DNA of 64,000 bases from Lanius collurio (taxonomy: Eukaryota > Chordata > Aves > Passeriformes > Laniidae), in the NCBI GenBank assembly GCA_020086605.1, contig JACBWW010000050.1, forward strand, positions 1,762,509 to 1,826,508, read 5' to 3'. The translations under genes were made by a program, and so were the position numbers. The stretch's first letter is position 1. The number at the start of each line of letters is the position of its first letter. Shown here piece after piece: positions 24,936-36,670 of this stretch. The notes beneath the pieces are model-generated. The model was given only the letters and a program-made list of their open reading frames with translations. It made no database searches and was not told where the DNA came from.

Positions 24936-26351
24936 AGTGCAGTCACATATCAAAGGTAATGCCCTTTTCCCTGTTGGTGTCAGGGCTTTTAGATTTTGTG
25001 TTGGGGAAAATTCCTGAAAAGTATCCTCTAGAGGAAAACCAGGAAAATTTTCTTATACAGAAAGACATGCTAGTTGATTGCAACTCTTCTTGCTGGCCTG
25101 ACTGATTTTTAAATGGATTTATTTTATGCTAATAGGGAGCTTGGAACCTTTAATTCTCTTAAGCATATAAGACATGTAGGATTAGCCCTGGAGCCAAAGT
25201 TTGTGATTCTCCTACAACATTGAAATTCAGTGCAAAAAGATAGGGATTTTTTTTGTTGCTCCCAGTGAAATGAAGTAGACGATGTTACATTTTGGGGCAG
25301 TTCAAAATGTTTTGAAATGTTGTTTTTCCTGCAGTTATTTATGCCTTTAACCAGATTTTTCAATTTAGATATATTTTTAGATGAACCACAGTTCACTCTT
25401 TTGTATTTCAGAATGAAATAGACTTTTATTTTAGAAGTTAGACACCAAACTCCTCCCTTGCCCCATTTATTTCTTGAAATTTGTTAGGGCTCCTATTCGT
25501 TGCAAACGACTAAAAATAAGATGGTTTTACTCACAGTTTAAAATTTACAACTTTTTAAGAGGTAATTTTTTCCTCATTCTCCACTTTGCCTGGGAGGAGT
25601 GGTAAGGAAAGTTTACTTAAACCACATATTCCTTTTTTTTTTTGGATAGAAACTCAATTAACCCTCCAATGGCTTCAGTATGGGACAGCCAGGGGGTTGT
25701 TGTTGTGTGGTTTTTTCCTTTGAATAATGCTATACAAAATACAAACTGTGACGTGTTTATCCTGTGCTCCCTGCCCATGTTTCTCCTGCTCACATCTAAA
25801 CTGAGCCTTTCCATCTGACAATATTTACAAAGTAAAAATCAATTTCAGTCAGTAAACGATAGTGCTGCTAATAGCTTGGACTGCAATCCCATAAAGACCT
25901 AAAGCATATGGATAATATCTGCTGGAGTTAATTGAGCTGCTGGCATCATTGGAATGACAGACACAAAAAGATGTAAAAGCAGGAGCTCAGTGAACTCCTC
26001 TAAGTTGTGTTGGGGTGTGAGATCCTGGAATGGGATCTGGGGACTGTATCCCTCACTATCCACCTGATGCTGGGCTTCAAGATCCCTCCTTTGGGATAAC
26101 CCAGCCTGACACAGCTAACTTCTCATGGAGAGTCATTAAATTACTAAAATTGTTCACTCCAGTAGTCTGGTAGGGCCGTCATGGGCACCCCTGTGGACAT
26201 ACTCAAGCTTAAAGTCATGGTGAGCCTTTGGCAATAGGGAAGCCCAGGTCTCCTCCTGGTATCATGGACACAACCATCTCTCAAAGCTGACATCTTTTTC
26301 TTTGTATGAATCAGGTGGAAAGAGCAGAATGCTCAGAAAACAGAGAGAATA
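24936..26351. other. Unique AT-rich noncoding sequence
   Basis: Nothing recognised. A T-tract lies at 25631-25642. Confidence 0.6.
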
Positions 26352-26690
26352 TGTTGGGAACTGTCACACACGCGTGAATGCCACAGCTGAAGGTGAGAAA
26401 AAGGGAAAAGTTTATTTTCTGACTCCACTACTTATAGTTTTACAAAAGTGACAGTGGATTGGAGGGTGAAAGGGCCACCTCTCCAATGACACTGGACAAG
26501 TTACCAATCCATCAACTTTCTCCACCTCTATGAAGGAATGCAAAACAACTGAGTTGCTTACAGAAAGTGTGTGGGAAAGTTTGCAACTAGAATGAAAACA
26601 TCAGAAGGCTAAAAGATTTCTAAAAATCAGGGCGACAGGGAACCACTTTTGTAACAGTCTTTTAAGCTCTATCTTAGCAAACCAAGCTGT
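26352..26690 (-). mobile_element. LTR-like fragment, minus strand
   Basis: Starts with TGTTGGGAACTGTCACAC, which on the minus strand ends in CCCAACA as an LTR 3' end would. It carries a minus-strand AATAAA (complement of tttatt at 26411-26416) about 60 bases inside that end. The combination resembles songbird retroviral LTRs as I remember them. The other end is not defined; I could find no matching inverted terminus or target-site duplication, so the right boundary is approximate and the copy may be partial. Confidence 0.4.
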
Positions 26691-26837
26691 GTTTGAGTAG
26701 GCTGGTTCTGGCCATGCAAATGGGGCTCCAGGGTGTGAGGGGGGTGGTGAGCCAAGCCCAGCACGTGTGGAATGGGAACGGCCTGGAATGTGTTGGTGTG
26801 ATTTGGGACACTCATGAGCCTCTTGATAATGACAAAG

Positions 26838-27290
26838 ATCCCGAAGGGCCTGGAGCATCTCGGTGCCCAGGCCAGGCTGAGGGAGCTGGGGCTGCTCAGC
26901 CTCCAGAGGAGCCCCAGCTGAGAGGGGCCCTCAGCCCTGGGTGGCCCTGGGTGTCCCTGGGTGTCCCTGGGTGTCCCTTTGTGCAGGGAGGGCTCCGAGC
27001 AGGGCCCGGGCTCTGCCCCGGGGCCCAGCAATGGCCCCAGAGCCACGGGCAGGGCCTGAGCCCGGCCATTGCCCTGCCCAGGAGGCACAACTGCTGCCCT
27101 GAGCAGTGCCCAGCCCTGAGCACACCGTGCAGAGAGGCTCTGGGCTCTCCTCCCTGGGGATATTGCAGAGCTGTGTGCACACAGTGCCCAGCCCTGGGCT
27201 CTGGGATGGCCCTGCTGCAACCAGAGGTGGCACCAGGGACACACTGAGGGCCCCTCCAACATGGCCCACTCTGGGATCCTGGGATTCTCT
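26838..27290 (+). mobile_element. GC-rich CR1 LINE 3' end (sense, about 450 bp)
   Basis: Sense CR1 blocks: 'gggagctggggctgctcagc' and 'ctccagaggagccccagctg', ending in 'ctctgggatcctgggattct'. It is much richer in G and C than other copies in the window, so it is probably a different CR1 subfamily. The overlapping long frames on both strands (up to about 197 codons on the minus strand) follow from the low stop density of GC-rich sequence. Confidence 0.85.
26932..26980. repeat. 10-bp minisatellite inside CR1
   Basis: Four units of 'gtgtccctgg' type (first unit gtggccctgg, last gtgtcccttt). The spaced GGG runs would also allow a long-loop G-quadruplex. Confidence 0.9.
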
Positions 27291-27628
27291 TCCAGCAGAG
27301 TGCTGAGGTCCAGCTCTTGAAATTCATCCTTGCAGAGAGATTTATTTGATAAAGGTAGGAAAAGAGCACGCTTGTTTATTTATAGTAACTACCTCATACT
27401 ATCAGAGCCAAAAATGACTTGATTTTTCAAGACAGAAATGCCAGTTAGGCACATTCCATTGCCAGAAGGAGAATTCCTGTGCTCTTTAGAGGTTTATTTC
27501 TGTAAAGCTTCCTGGTGTGTTTTACAGAATCCATACGAATCACCACACTTGTGTGAGCTCAGTGGGTTTGAGCTGATGGGTGACAGGCTGGAGCAAGCCT
27601 GGAGCTGTCCAGGCCTTAGGAATAGGTA

Positions 27629-27775
27629 GAATCATGGAATACCAGCATGGTTTAGGATGGAAGGGACCTTAAAGCCTATCTAGTGCCCCATCTTGCCATG
27701 GGCAGGGACACCTTCCACTATCCCAGCTTGCTCCAAACTCCCTCCAACTTGGCCTTGGACACTTCCAGGGGCAGC
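27629..27775 (-). mobile_element. CR1 LINE 3' end (antisense)
   Basis: 'aatcatggaataccagcatg', 'ggatggaagggaccttaaag', 'gccatgggcagggacacctt' and 'caacttggccttggacactt', with truncation after 'ccaggggcag'. Confidence 0.93.
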
Positions 27776-30700
27776 TTATATCTCACTTTCTTTGGACCAC
27801 TTGTCTTTAGTGGCCACAGTAAAAGGAAGAACAGCAAATTATATTTTGCTAGTAATTCATTAGCTGTGGCTTCCCACACACTGCTAGGGTGGTTGGAAAA
27901 AAGCACTCAGGAACAGGTTCAGGAATGGCACATCCCGAGTAAGTGAAGCTGACAGAATGAACATGGCTCTGCCCACTAAGAAGTGATGAGTGTGATGCTG
28001 AATAACAGGCAGAGAGGTGTGTGGTGGGGCATGAAGCTGCTGCCACATTTGGGGATGGAGATCATGCTCAGTCATCAGGTAAACTCCTGCTTCAGGACAT
28101 TACCCCGGAGCAGGAGATTTATTCCACTGGTTTAACTTTCCTGCCCTATCAGAAGTTCTCTTTATCTTCCCAGTATATCACCTTGGCATTTGCCTTGACT
28201 GAACTCTGCTCTCGCTGCTGTTTTTTAGTGTGCCTGCAAATCTCTCTGTCACTGCCCCTGCCATGTCTCCCAAGTCATTACTCCAGTGCTTAATAAAAGG
28301 TACAGTGAAGTCATCTTCAGGATCCTGGGTTCTCAAATATTCAGAATTAAGGTGTTGCCTTGTGTCCAGCACTGTGCTGTAGACAGGAGTAATTCCATGT
28401 CAGCTAATGAAAGCAGACCTTTGGAAAAAGGGGCTCTGCCTCTGCTCCATCCTGCTGGGTATGGATTATGTATCACAGCAATCTCCTATCACAGCAGCAA
28501 ATACAGTCCACCGTGTAATGGACCCAAGCACAGAGGTTCACATTAAAGACATTTTTCAGTTATTTAATTGAATTTGAAAGTGTCACAGTAATTCAGGCTC
28601 TACTTCACTTACACCTGTACAAATCTGTTTATGGTGGCTTGATGTAATTTTGTCCATTACAAACCAGCTTAAATGACCTGAAAAGGGGATTTTTTTTTTC
28701 CCTTTCCCATTCCCTGAAAGCTTTGCAGACGTTAATAAAGCAAGTTCTCTGTGTAATTTTTGCAGCAGGCAGAATCTTCACTGCATTTTCCCCTGTTTAG
28801 TTGTTAATTTACTCCAGCATGAAGGAGTGAGATGTTGTGGCCATTAATAAATGACATAAATAAGGCTTTTAATGTGTTTTGGGAATATTTTTCTAGCTGA
28901 TTTTCATTCTGGACCCATTCATGAAAATACAAGTAACCTTAGGGATTCGCAGGCAAGGGGCTGATTCAAAGGGACACGACTAAGATTTGATTTAAGTTCA
29001 TGTTTAAGACAGAAGGATGGAGTTGTCTCACAAAAAATGTCTTTTGTGGCATTTTTTGGCATACAGAGGGATATCTCCTCAGAAGCTGGACAAAGCAGCA
29101 GTTCATGGTTGAGACTGACCTCAGAAGCTGAGGCTTTTTAGAGAACCACTTTGGGAAGAAATGAGTTGAATGCTCTATAAATTGTTTTACATGAATCTCC
29201 CATCTTTTCACACCTTCTGCTGGCACAGTTGGGCAGAATAAACACATCTTCTGTGTGGCTTCAAGACTGCAGCACTCTGGCAGGATTCCTGTTTAACTCC
29301 TCCTCTTCCTTCTCTTTTGGGTTTTCCCTCCTTTCCATGCTCCTAAAACCAACTCAAAGGTGGAACCTGTTTCCTGATCTCCATCAAATGTTTATTTGTT
29401 GTCAAACACCTCCAAGAGTGGAATGTTCTGTGCCATTTCCACCTCTCATCAGTGGACTCAGCAGGCACAGCCAGTGCAGGAGATCCAACAGCTTCCCATA
29501 ATTTTCCTGTGAGCTCTCTCCAGTTCACTTCAATTATATGCAGCAACTTCTTCCCTGGAAAAAATGTGTCTGTGAAAACTTTATGACCCATGTAGAACAA
29601 CAAATCCAAACATATTGGGAGGTTATTAATATTTTTCTAAAGATAAAGTAAGATAAGAAGAAAAGTTTTGGGGTTTTTTGTGTCCAGCCCACAAAATTAC
29701 TTCTCCTGAGTCCCAACAGAATAAACCTGATGCAAGATTAAATCAGGATCACTCCCATACCTGCTGGTAATCCTTTATCCAGGATCCCATTGGCCCCTTA
29801 CCCCCAGGACACCCCCAGGAAAACAGGAGTTTGATGCAGTACAAGGGAAAGGGAAAGGATAATTGGTACCAAAATAAAATGGGAAGTGCAAAATGAAATC
29901 CATTAATCACCCTCATTTTTAATTTTCACCAAACCCAGTCTAATTAAGATTTGCCATTGGTGTTGCCAGACACTTTCTGTCAACCATTCTGCTGCTAAAA
30001 CCACCCTCCTGTGGAGAATTTTGACTTCTTCTAGACCAGACAAGGTCATTAAATTACTTTTTTAAAAGCCTAAGATGTGCTGAATGTTGATAGATGTTTG
30101 TTTATGAGCACTAAAAAACAGTGCACTGTAAATGAGTTCCTATTGGTAGCGAATGAACTCTTTCATGATTATTAATGAAGTCTGGAGTTGCTATTGCTGT
30201 CTAATTATACCAAATGTATTTCTCAAGGTTCAGGGATCTACATAAATCAATAGAAGAACTGAGTCTGAAAAATGAAGTGAAAGCAGTTAATACACTGCTT
30301 GATTGGACCTTACTGATGGCTATTAGATACTTGGGTTTTTCTGGTTTGATTTTCTCAGTTGCTTGAGGAGTCTTTCTGTTCCCAGGCACTTTTGAGTAGC
30401 TGGTATTTTTTGGTAACCTACCTAGAAGTTATTTTTGCATTGTTGATGCAGTAACCAAGAACTCTCCCCATATAATTGCTGTGGGGTTATGGAATTTTCC
30501 CTGCAGTGAGTTTTAATTATTCCATGCTAATTAAGCAACTGATGCCTACTGTGAAAAATTCTCCCTTTGGAACAATGTGAGCAAAGGTGCATACATAAAT
30601 TTCATAACATATGCATAAAAGCATCCTTTTTTATCTCTTGTACTAATTTCATGTCCCCATGTTGGGGCGGCAGCATGAATAAATATAACTCCTCAGGTTG

Positions 30701-30889
30701 TATATAGAGTGCTCCAAAGACATAATATTCATCTTTTCCCATTAAATAAAATAGCAACATGGTATTTTTGGGCTTGTTGGATCCTCCCTTCAACGCAAAG
30801 ACTGTCACCTATTAAAAAGTTAGATAAAAAATGAGGTGCTTAATTATACTTGAGTTAAAAGGAGTCTCGTTGTGCCTTTCTGGAAAATA
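27776..30889. other. Unique noncoding sequence, 3.1 kb
   Basis: No repeat or gene recognised. 30,040-30,600 is AT-rich with homeobox-type ATTAAT/TAATTA words. Confidence 0.55.
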
Positions 30890-31016
30890 ATCCCAGGATG
30901 GTTTGGATTGGAAGGGACCCTAAAACCCATCCAGTCCCACCCCCTGCCATGAGCAGAAACACCTTCCATTATCCCAGGCTGCTCCAAGCCTCATCCAACC
31001 TGGCCTTGGACATTTC
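30890..31016 (-). mobile_element. CR1 LINE 3' end (antisense)
   Basis: 'atggtttggattggaaggga', 'ccaccccctgccatgagcag' and 'tccaacctggccttggacat', then an abrupt change to unrelated sequence. Confidence 0.92.
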
Positions 31017-33475
31017 TGTATCCAAGAGAAAGGGCAGAGGGAGTAGAAACTGAAGGCAGATGTTTTCTTCTGGAAAGTGCATCCCTTAGGCTGTTGAATT
31101 TATAGGAGAGAGCTTTGCAAGAACTGGCAAGATTCTAACTGGTGATGTGGAATCAGTCTCAGACCACTCCAGTGGTGGGTACACAGTAAGAGGAAGGAAA
31201 TCTGAAGACAAAATTAATGTATAAAAATGCCCAGGGAAGTAATTTCTGATCTAAAGAGGTACAACCATATTCACCTTTTATTCTACCTGAAACGAAATAA
31301 TTTTTTTGATAGCTGTGCTAGAGGTGAAATATATTCTCTGAGAAAACTTCCATTGGATTGAAACCCAAGTTTTTGTTTTTTTTTCCTGAAAGAAGTGTCA
31401 GTATAAAAACCAAATCAGCATTAGTTGTTTCCAGTGGTGGTTTGGAAAAGAAGATTTCTACCTCACAGCTGAAACACTGCACTGGTGCTTACGAGGGGTA
31501 CAGAGCTGAGTGGATGGATAACTGGATAATTACAGCACTAATGGAGCCTTGGGAAAACTGGTCCACATCCCTCCTCTTCTGCAGACTCCAGCTGTGTGTG
31601 CTCCATGAGGTGGAGGTGGCTGAGCCACAGGGGGGGATTGTGCTGACTCTCACTGCATTGCTGCTTTCAAAACACCCAAAGTGCAGCTCTGGAGCAGGAA
31701 AACTCTGTAGGACAGGGATGGACTGGTTTGAGAGCATCCCAGAGTGCCAAAGGACTTGATTTCCTTGCTTATGAAGGACCTGGAAGCTGAGCTAAGGCTC
31801 TGTTTTGGGGTGAGTGTGGTCTAGAGCATGTTGTGAGGGTGTTGTCACACCCGGGTGGCTGCACTGAGGTGGAGGGTGAACACTTTTAGCCAAGCCACAT
31901 GAGGCCAGGAGGAGTTAGGGGCTGTGCCTGGAGGAATTTGGGGTTCAGCCATTCATCCTGCAAAGGGGGACCCTTGTGAGCCATTAAAACCTCAACAGCA
32001 AAGTCCTCATGAGTGCAAAGCCCTGCCCTGGGCCAGGCCTGCCTGGCTGGGGGAGCTCTGGGGGGAAGAGCAGGGCAGACCACAGTGCCCAGGCAGCAGC
32101 ATCCTGGATCACAAACCTCCTGAGAGCCCTTCCAGCCTGAGCTACCCTGTGGTCCTTTGGAAATCTGCACTGAGTTCTGAGATGGAAACTTGTTTTAGAT
32201 TTTTTAATTAAGAAATTCAGGAAAAAACCCAAACCAGTTGTGAATCTATTTTAGGCTAAAGCCCAAAGATGAAATCACCTGTTTGCAGAGAGCTCTCTGT
32301 CACCTGAGTGTTCCAGCTGAGCAGACAGGTGGATATCCCAATCCTGATCCACCTGTGGAACCAGTAGGGCTTTGGACATCTGATCTGACCTGACAGGGAC
32401 AATGTCCTGGAGTCAGGAGCTGTGGCAGCCACATCCAGTCTGTGGAAATGTGAAAATGCCATGTTAGCAGGGAGCTGTCACAAGCAGGAACACGAGCTGC
32501 TTTCTACTTAAAAATTATCCATATGACCAAAAAAATCTGTGTGAATCATCTCCAGCACAGCCCATTTTTCCCCTCTTCAAATTATAGATCTGACATTTCT
32601 ATAGGTTTTTAATTCAATTATCTTTAGCTCTGCTTAAATGGGAGCTCCTGGTCCTTGTAAAGGGACAGGGCAAATATTGTGTTTTGGTAGCTCAGCCTCA
32701 TCTCTCCTTGTCTTGACAAGATGCTTAAAGAAACTACAGGTTTCAAAGAGGCTCATTTATCTCATCTATTATTTCAAAATACTCTGGGCAAGTTCATCAC
32801 AATGGTTTCCAGATTTGCCATTTTTTTATCTTTCCATCTCTTCCCCATCTCCGCTGTGCTCCATTGCAGGAACACACAGATACAAATTCGTGCACTTGGA
32901 TTTTTATCCGTGTGTGCTCCCTTTTAAGTGGTGCTGGATTTTTCCTTGCCAAAGCATCTGACAGTCAATAATCAGAAGAGAAAAACTTTACGTCCATTAT
33001 TCCCTTTTCCTCTATTGAAGGCATCTGTGCAACAAACTGTGGGATCGGTGAACATTGCAAGGCATCGTCACAGAGGGCTCCTGATTGTTGTGGCTTGAGT
33101 CCCCAGAAGTCTTTTTGCTCCCTAAATTTAGAAATTTAGGCCCAGAAAGGATTTCTCTTCCTGTGGAGGCTGCCAGCACTTTGAATGGGTTTTCATTTTT
33201 ACAGGAGATAAAGGGAACGTTCCATCTTCCTGTGAAAATACAAAGCTCAGCTTGCATTTGTCAAGGTTTATTCTTTGATAGTCTCCAAACATAACTTTTT
33301 AAAGTGGAATTAATGCTGCTGGTGTTTGCTGGGTGGGGGGGGGTGGCAGGCAGTGGGGCTGCTGGGATAACCCATCCTGTGATGTCACCTTTGCTACTCC
33401 CAGCAGAGATTCCCTGGGACACCTCAGCTCTGCCTTGAGTGTCACTCTTGGTCCTGGAGAGAAGCTTGATGGAAC
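31017..33475. other. Unique noncoding sequence
   Basis: Nothing recognised except a G-run at 33331-33346 (GGGTGGGGGGGGGTGG), which could form a G-quadruplex. Confidence 0.55.
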
Positions 33476-33692
33476 ATGGAAACACGGACTCATTTAGTTT
33501 GGAAAATCCCTCTGAGATCATCAGGTCCACGTGTTCCCCCAGCACTGCCAACACCACCACTCACTCATGTCCCCAAGTGCCAAATATACAGAGCTGTTAA
33601 ATCCCTCCAGGGGTGGGGACATTTGCCTGGGCAGGAAGGTGACATTTCCTTGTTCCAATGCTTAACCAGCCTTTCAGTGAAGAAATTTTTCA
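33476..33692 (-). mobile_element. Older CR1 LINE 3' fragment (antisense, different subfamily)
   Basis: Pattern 'agtttggaaaatccctctga', 'gatcatcaggtccacgtgtt', 'cccccagcactgccaacacc' and 'ttaaatccctccaggggtgg', ending at 'cctttcagtgaagaaatttt'. This matches the CR1 subfamilies whose 3' end carries the 'cagcactgccaa' block and not the 'gccatgggcagggac' block seen elsewhere here. Confidence 0.8.
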
Positions 33693-33816
33693 TTTTCTTT
33701 TCCAAGCAATGTGGCAAAAAAAGGACGATAAAAAGTATGCAATTATCTGATATGTTAATTGTTTAATTGTATGTCTCTTTATAAAGAAAAATGAAAACTA
33801 CCCAAGTGCAATATTT

Positions 33817-33930
33817 GGCCAGGTTGGATGGGGCTTGGAGCAACCTGGGAGAGTGGAAGGTGTCCCTGCAAGGGATGGGATGAGATGAACATTAAGGTCC
33901 CTTCCATCCCAAAAGCACTCTGTGGTTCCA
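33817..33930 (+). mobile_element. CR1 LINE 3' end (sense)
   Basis: 'gccaggttggatggggcttg', 'gagagtggaaggtgtccctg', 'aaggtcccttccatcccaaa' and 'gcactctgtggttcca'. A deletion removes the usual 'cccatggcagggg' block. It sits head to head with the antisense copy at 33476-33692. Confidence 0.9.
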
Positions 33931-35585
33931 GGATAAATTATATCTGCAATGCATAATTGCTTTTCCTAGTTTGGGGCCTGACTAGAGAAGGAAAACAGCG
34001 AGGGATCTGCTTCCTCTGCTCCCTGCCACTGCCTGTGTGTGGGGTTGGAACGTGTCTGTCACAGCACACCTCACACCAAGCTGTAGGTCAGGTTTGGGGG
34101 GCACAGGACGGCAGAGCAGCACCTTCCTCCTGCAGCACGTTGTGTGCAGTGACAGCGAGGGTGGCAGACTTTGGAGCAGGACAGACTCCAAATTGCTCTG
34201 CTTGGTCCGATGAATCCCGGAGTGCCTCCCCGCCCCAGCCCAGGGGCTGTCATTTCCTGGGAAGGGCACCTTTGATCCAGGATCTGTTACTCTCCTGCTG
34301 AACAGAGCTTGCAAATTACTAATGATTCTGGCAAAAGAACTTTAATTTCGTGCCAGTGGGAGATTTCAGGTTAATTAAATGGTCTCGTTGCTCTGTGTTT
34401 CACCAGGTAACTGCTTTGGGCTGAGGCTGAGGAACTTTACAACATGAGGACCTAATCCAGCCTTGACCTGAACTTCAGCAGACCAAGCCAATGTCTCCAA
34501 GTGCCTAAACAAGTTCTGAAACTCATTCTAAAAAATTTTAGGGCCACGCTAGGACAACAGTGTGCTCCAGGCTGTGCAAGCAATGCCTTGCTCCTCCCCA
34601 CTTTTTTTAGCCTTCAAGCAAATGTCCAGAAATGTGAGAAGAGCAGCAAACCCAGCTGCTGAAACACATCACATAAATCTGGGGTCTCACCCGTGTGGTG
34701 GCTGAGCAAAAGAGAAAGGCAAGAAGTCCCAGGGCAAAAGGGAGAAACTCCAGAGCAAATTTTTACCTGAGGCAGTCAGTGTTTGTGTCTGCAGCACAGA
34801 GAGAGGAGGTGGGTGCTGTGGGATTAAAAACTGATGTCCCTGGTGTGCAAGAGCACCTGCTATAAAATCCAGTCCTGTCTGTGCACTCACAGTGGTGCTG
34901 AATTCCACTTTGGCTCCCAGCTGGGACAGGAGGCTCAAACAGGACAGGGCATCATGCAGACATCACATCATGGATGTTGGGGGAGTCCCCACAGAGAGAA
35001 ATGGGAAGGGTGAGCAATAGGAGCCCTGCTCAGGGGGAAATCTGGAGAAAGATGAGAGTCAGGGAGCACTTGGGAGACCAAATACTGGGATTTTTCTAAG
35101 GTGGATAGTGTTTCTGCAGGGATTAGGCACAGGACTGGAGGAAATTAGATGAGCTCAGATTTTAACATCCATGGCTGTCTAAAGATTTTATATCACATTT
35201 TGTGACTCTGATAGAGTGAAGCAGTGAAACAAGAACAACTGCAGAATGTAAGAGAAACATTGCTAAGACATCCAGAGGGACCTTTGTCTGGAATGGTTGC
35301 CACCAGGGTTATTTTATTCTAATTCAGAAAAAAACCCACATTATTATTAACAAGAAGGAAAAAAAGGTAAGAATTTGGACAAAAATAATGCTGATAAAAG
35401 CAGTCCAGGTGCTGTTCTGAGAAATGCAGATGAAGAGAAGATTTAAGTGGAAAAGGGAATCAAAGTAAATAGAAAAGATCCCTGGTGAGCAAAGCCTGTT
35501 CTACCTTTTACAGTGCAAGGATGATAAAAATTACAACAGTATATGATTTATTCAGTTTTTGTAGCTTTTTTCCTTGCACTCAAAA
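33931..35585. other. Unique noncoding sequence
   Basis: Nothing recognised. Confidence 0.6.
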
Positions 35586-35763
35586 GAGAGGTGGGAAAGG
35601 CTCAGGAAAATACAGAGAGGTGGGAAGGGCTCTGAAACAAAAAGCCTGCCTGCTATTGCTTTCTGCAGCTTTCTGCTTCTCTCCTGAAGGAATAAAAGAC
35701 ATCAAATCTCCATATTCTGGGGCTCTGCCAGCTCTTCCCCTCTCTGTATTTTCCTGAGCCCTT
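35586..35763. repeat. Inverted repeat with embedded direct repeat
   Basis: A 22-bp perfect inverted pair at 35599-35620 and 35739-35760 sits inside longer imperfect arms (35596-35630 and 35731-35763), around a loop of roughly 100-120 bases. The left arm also lies within a direct repeat: 'gagaggtgggaaaggctc' at 35586-35603 recurs with one change at 35615-35632. No known element is recognised. Confidence 0.85.
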
Positions 35764-36209
35764 GCAGGAGTGGCTGTGCCTGGGGAAGGCAGGGAGAGGA
35801 GCAGGAGGTGCTCTCACCTGGCTCCACACACGTTCTGACCCACTGCACCCCATTGCTCATTAATATGGCATTTTTAGGGTAGGATGGCTCCTGGCTGGCA
35901 GGTGACAAAATTGTTGGAGGTACGTGCTGCAGCTGGAGCCAGGAATTGCAGGGGGACAGGTGGAGGTCTGTAAATAAGGACACTTGGAGCCTGTCTGTGT
36001 GATGCCAAAGCCATTCCCAGCCAGGAGTGAGATGAGCCCTTTTCCCTGCCTTGAGCAGCAGGTCACTGCTGCCTTGCTGGTACTGGGAGCCAAAGGACAG
36101 GATCTGCTCAGCTTTCAAAGGATAGGCTCACAAAATATGTAAAAGCTCCAAAACTGGCCAATTTCAGACCATTTGTACAAGTTCACTGTGGTTTCTTACC
36201 CCATTCATC
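35764..36209. other. Unique noncoding sequence
   Basis: Nothing recognised. Confidence 0.6.
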
Positions 36210-36670
36210 TCCCTCATCGAGGGGCTGGAGCATGTCCAGGGAAAGGAACGGAGCTGGTGAAGGGTCTGGAGCCCCAGGAGGGGCTGAGGGAGCTGGGAAA
36301 GGGGCTCAGCCTGGAGCAAAGGAGGCTCAGGGGGGACCTTGTGGCTCTGCACAACTCCCTGACAGGAGGGGGCTCAGGGGGGTTGGGCTCTGCTGCCAGG
36401 GACAGGGACAGGAGGAGAGGGAACGGCCTCAGGCTGGGCCAGGGGAAGCTCAGGTTGGATACTGGGAAAGATTTTTTCATGAAAATAATTGTTAAGCACT
36501 GGCACAGGCTGCCTGGGGCAGTGGTGGAGTCACCATCCCAAAAAAACATGTGGATGTGGTGGTTTAGGACATGGTTTAGTGGTGAATATGGCAGTGCTGG
36601 GTTAATGGTTGGACTAAGTGATCTTGGAAGGTTTTTCCAGCCTTAACAGTTCTATGATTCCATGATTCTA
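36210..36670 (+). mobile_element. CR1 LINE 3' end (sense, about 460 bp, intact terminus)
   Basis: 'gggaaaggggctcagcctgg', 'gaggctcaggggggaccttg', 'gcactggcacaggctgcctg', 'gtggtttaggacatggttta' and 'gcagtgctgggttaatggtt', ending in 'ttctatgattccatgattct'. The 3' end has the short CR1 terminal repeats in good order. It belongs to the same broad group as the copies at 33476 and 43251. Confidence 0.96.

Noticed and set aside
26669..27262. 197-codon minus-strand frame with overlapping long frames on both strands
   Set aside because: It falls on a GC-rich CR1 with a minisatellite. Long frames on both strands at once reflect low stop-codon density.
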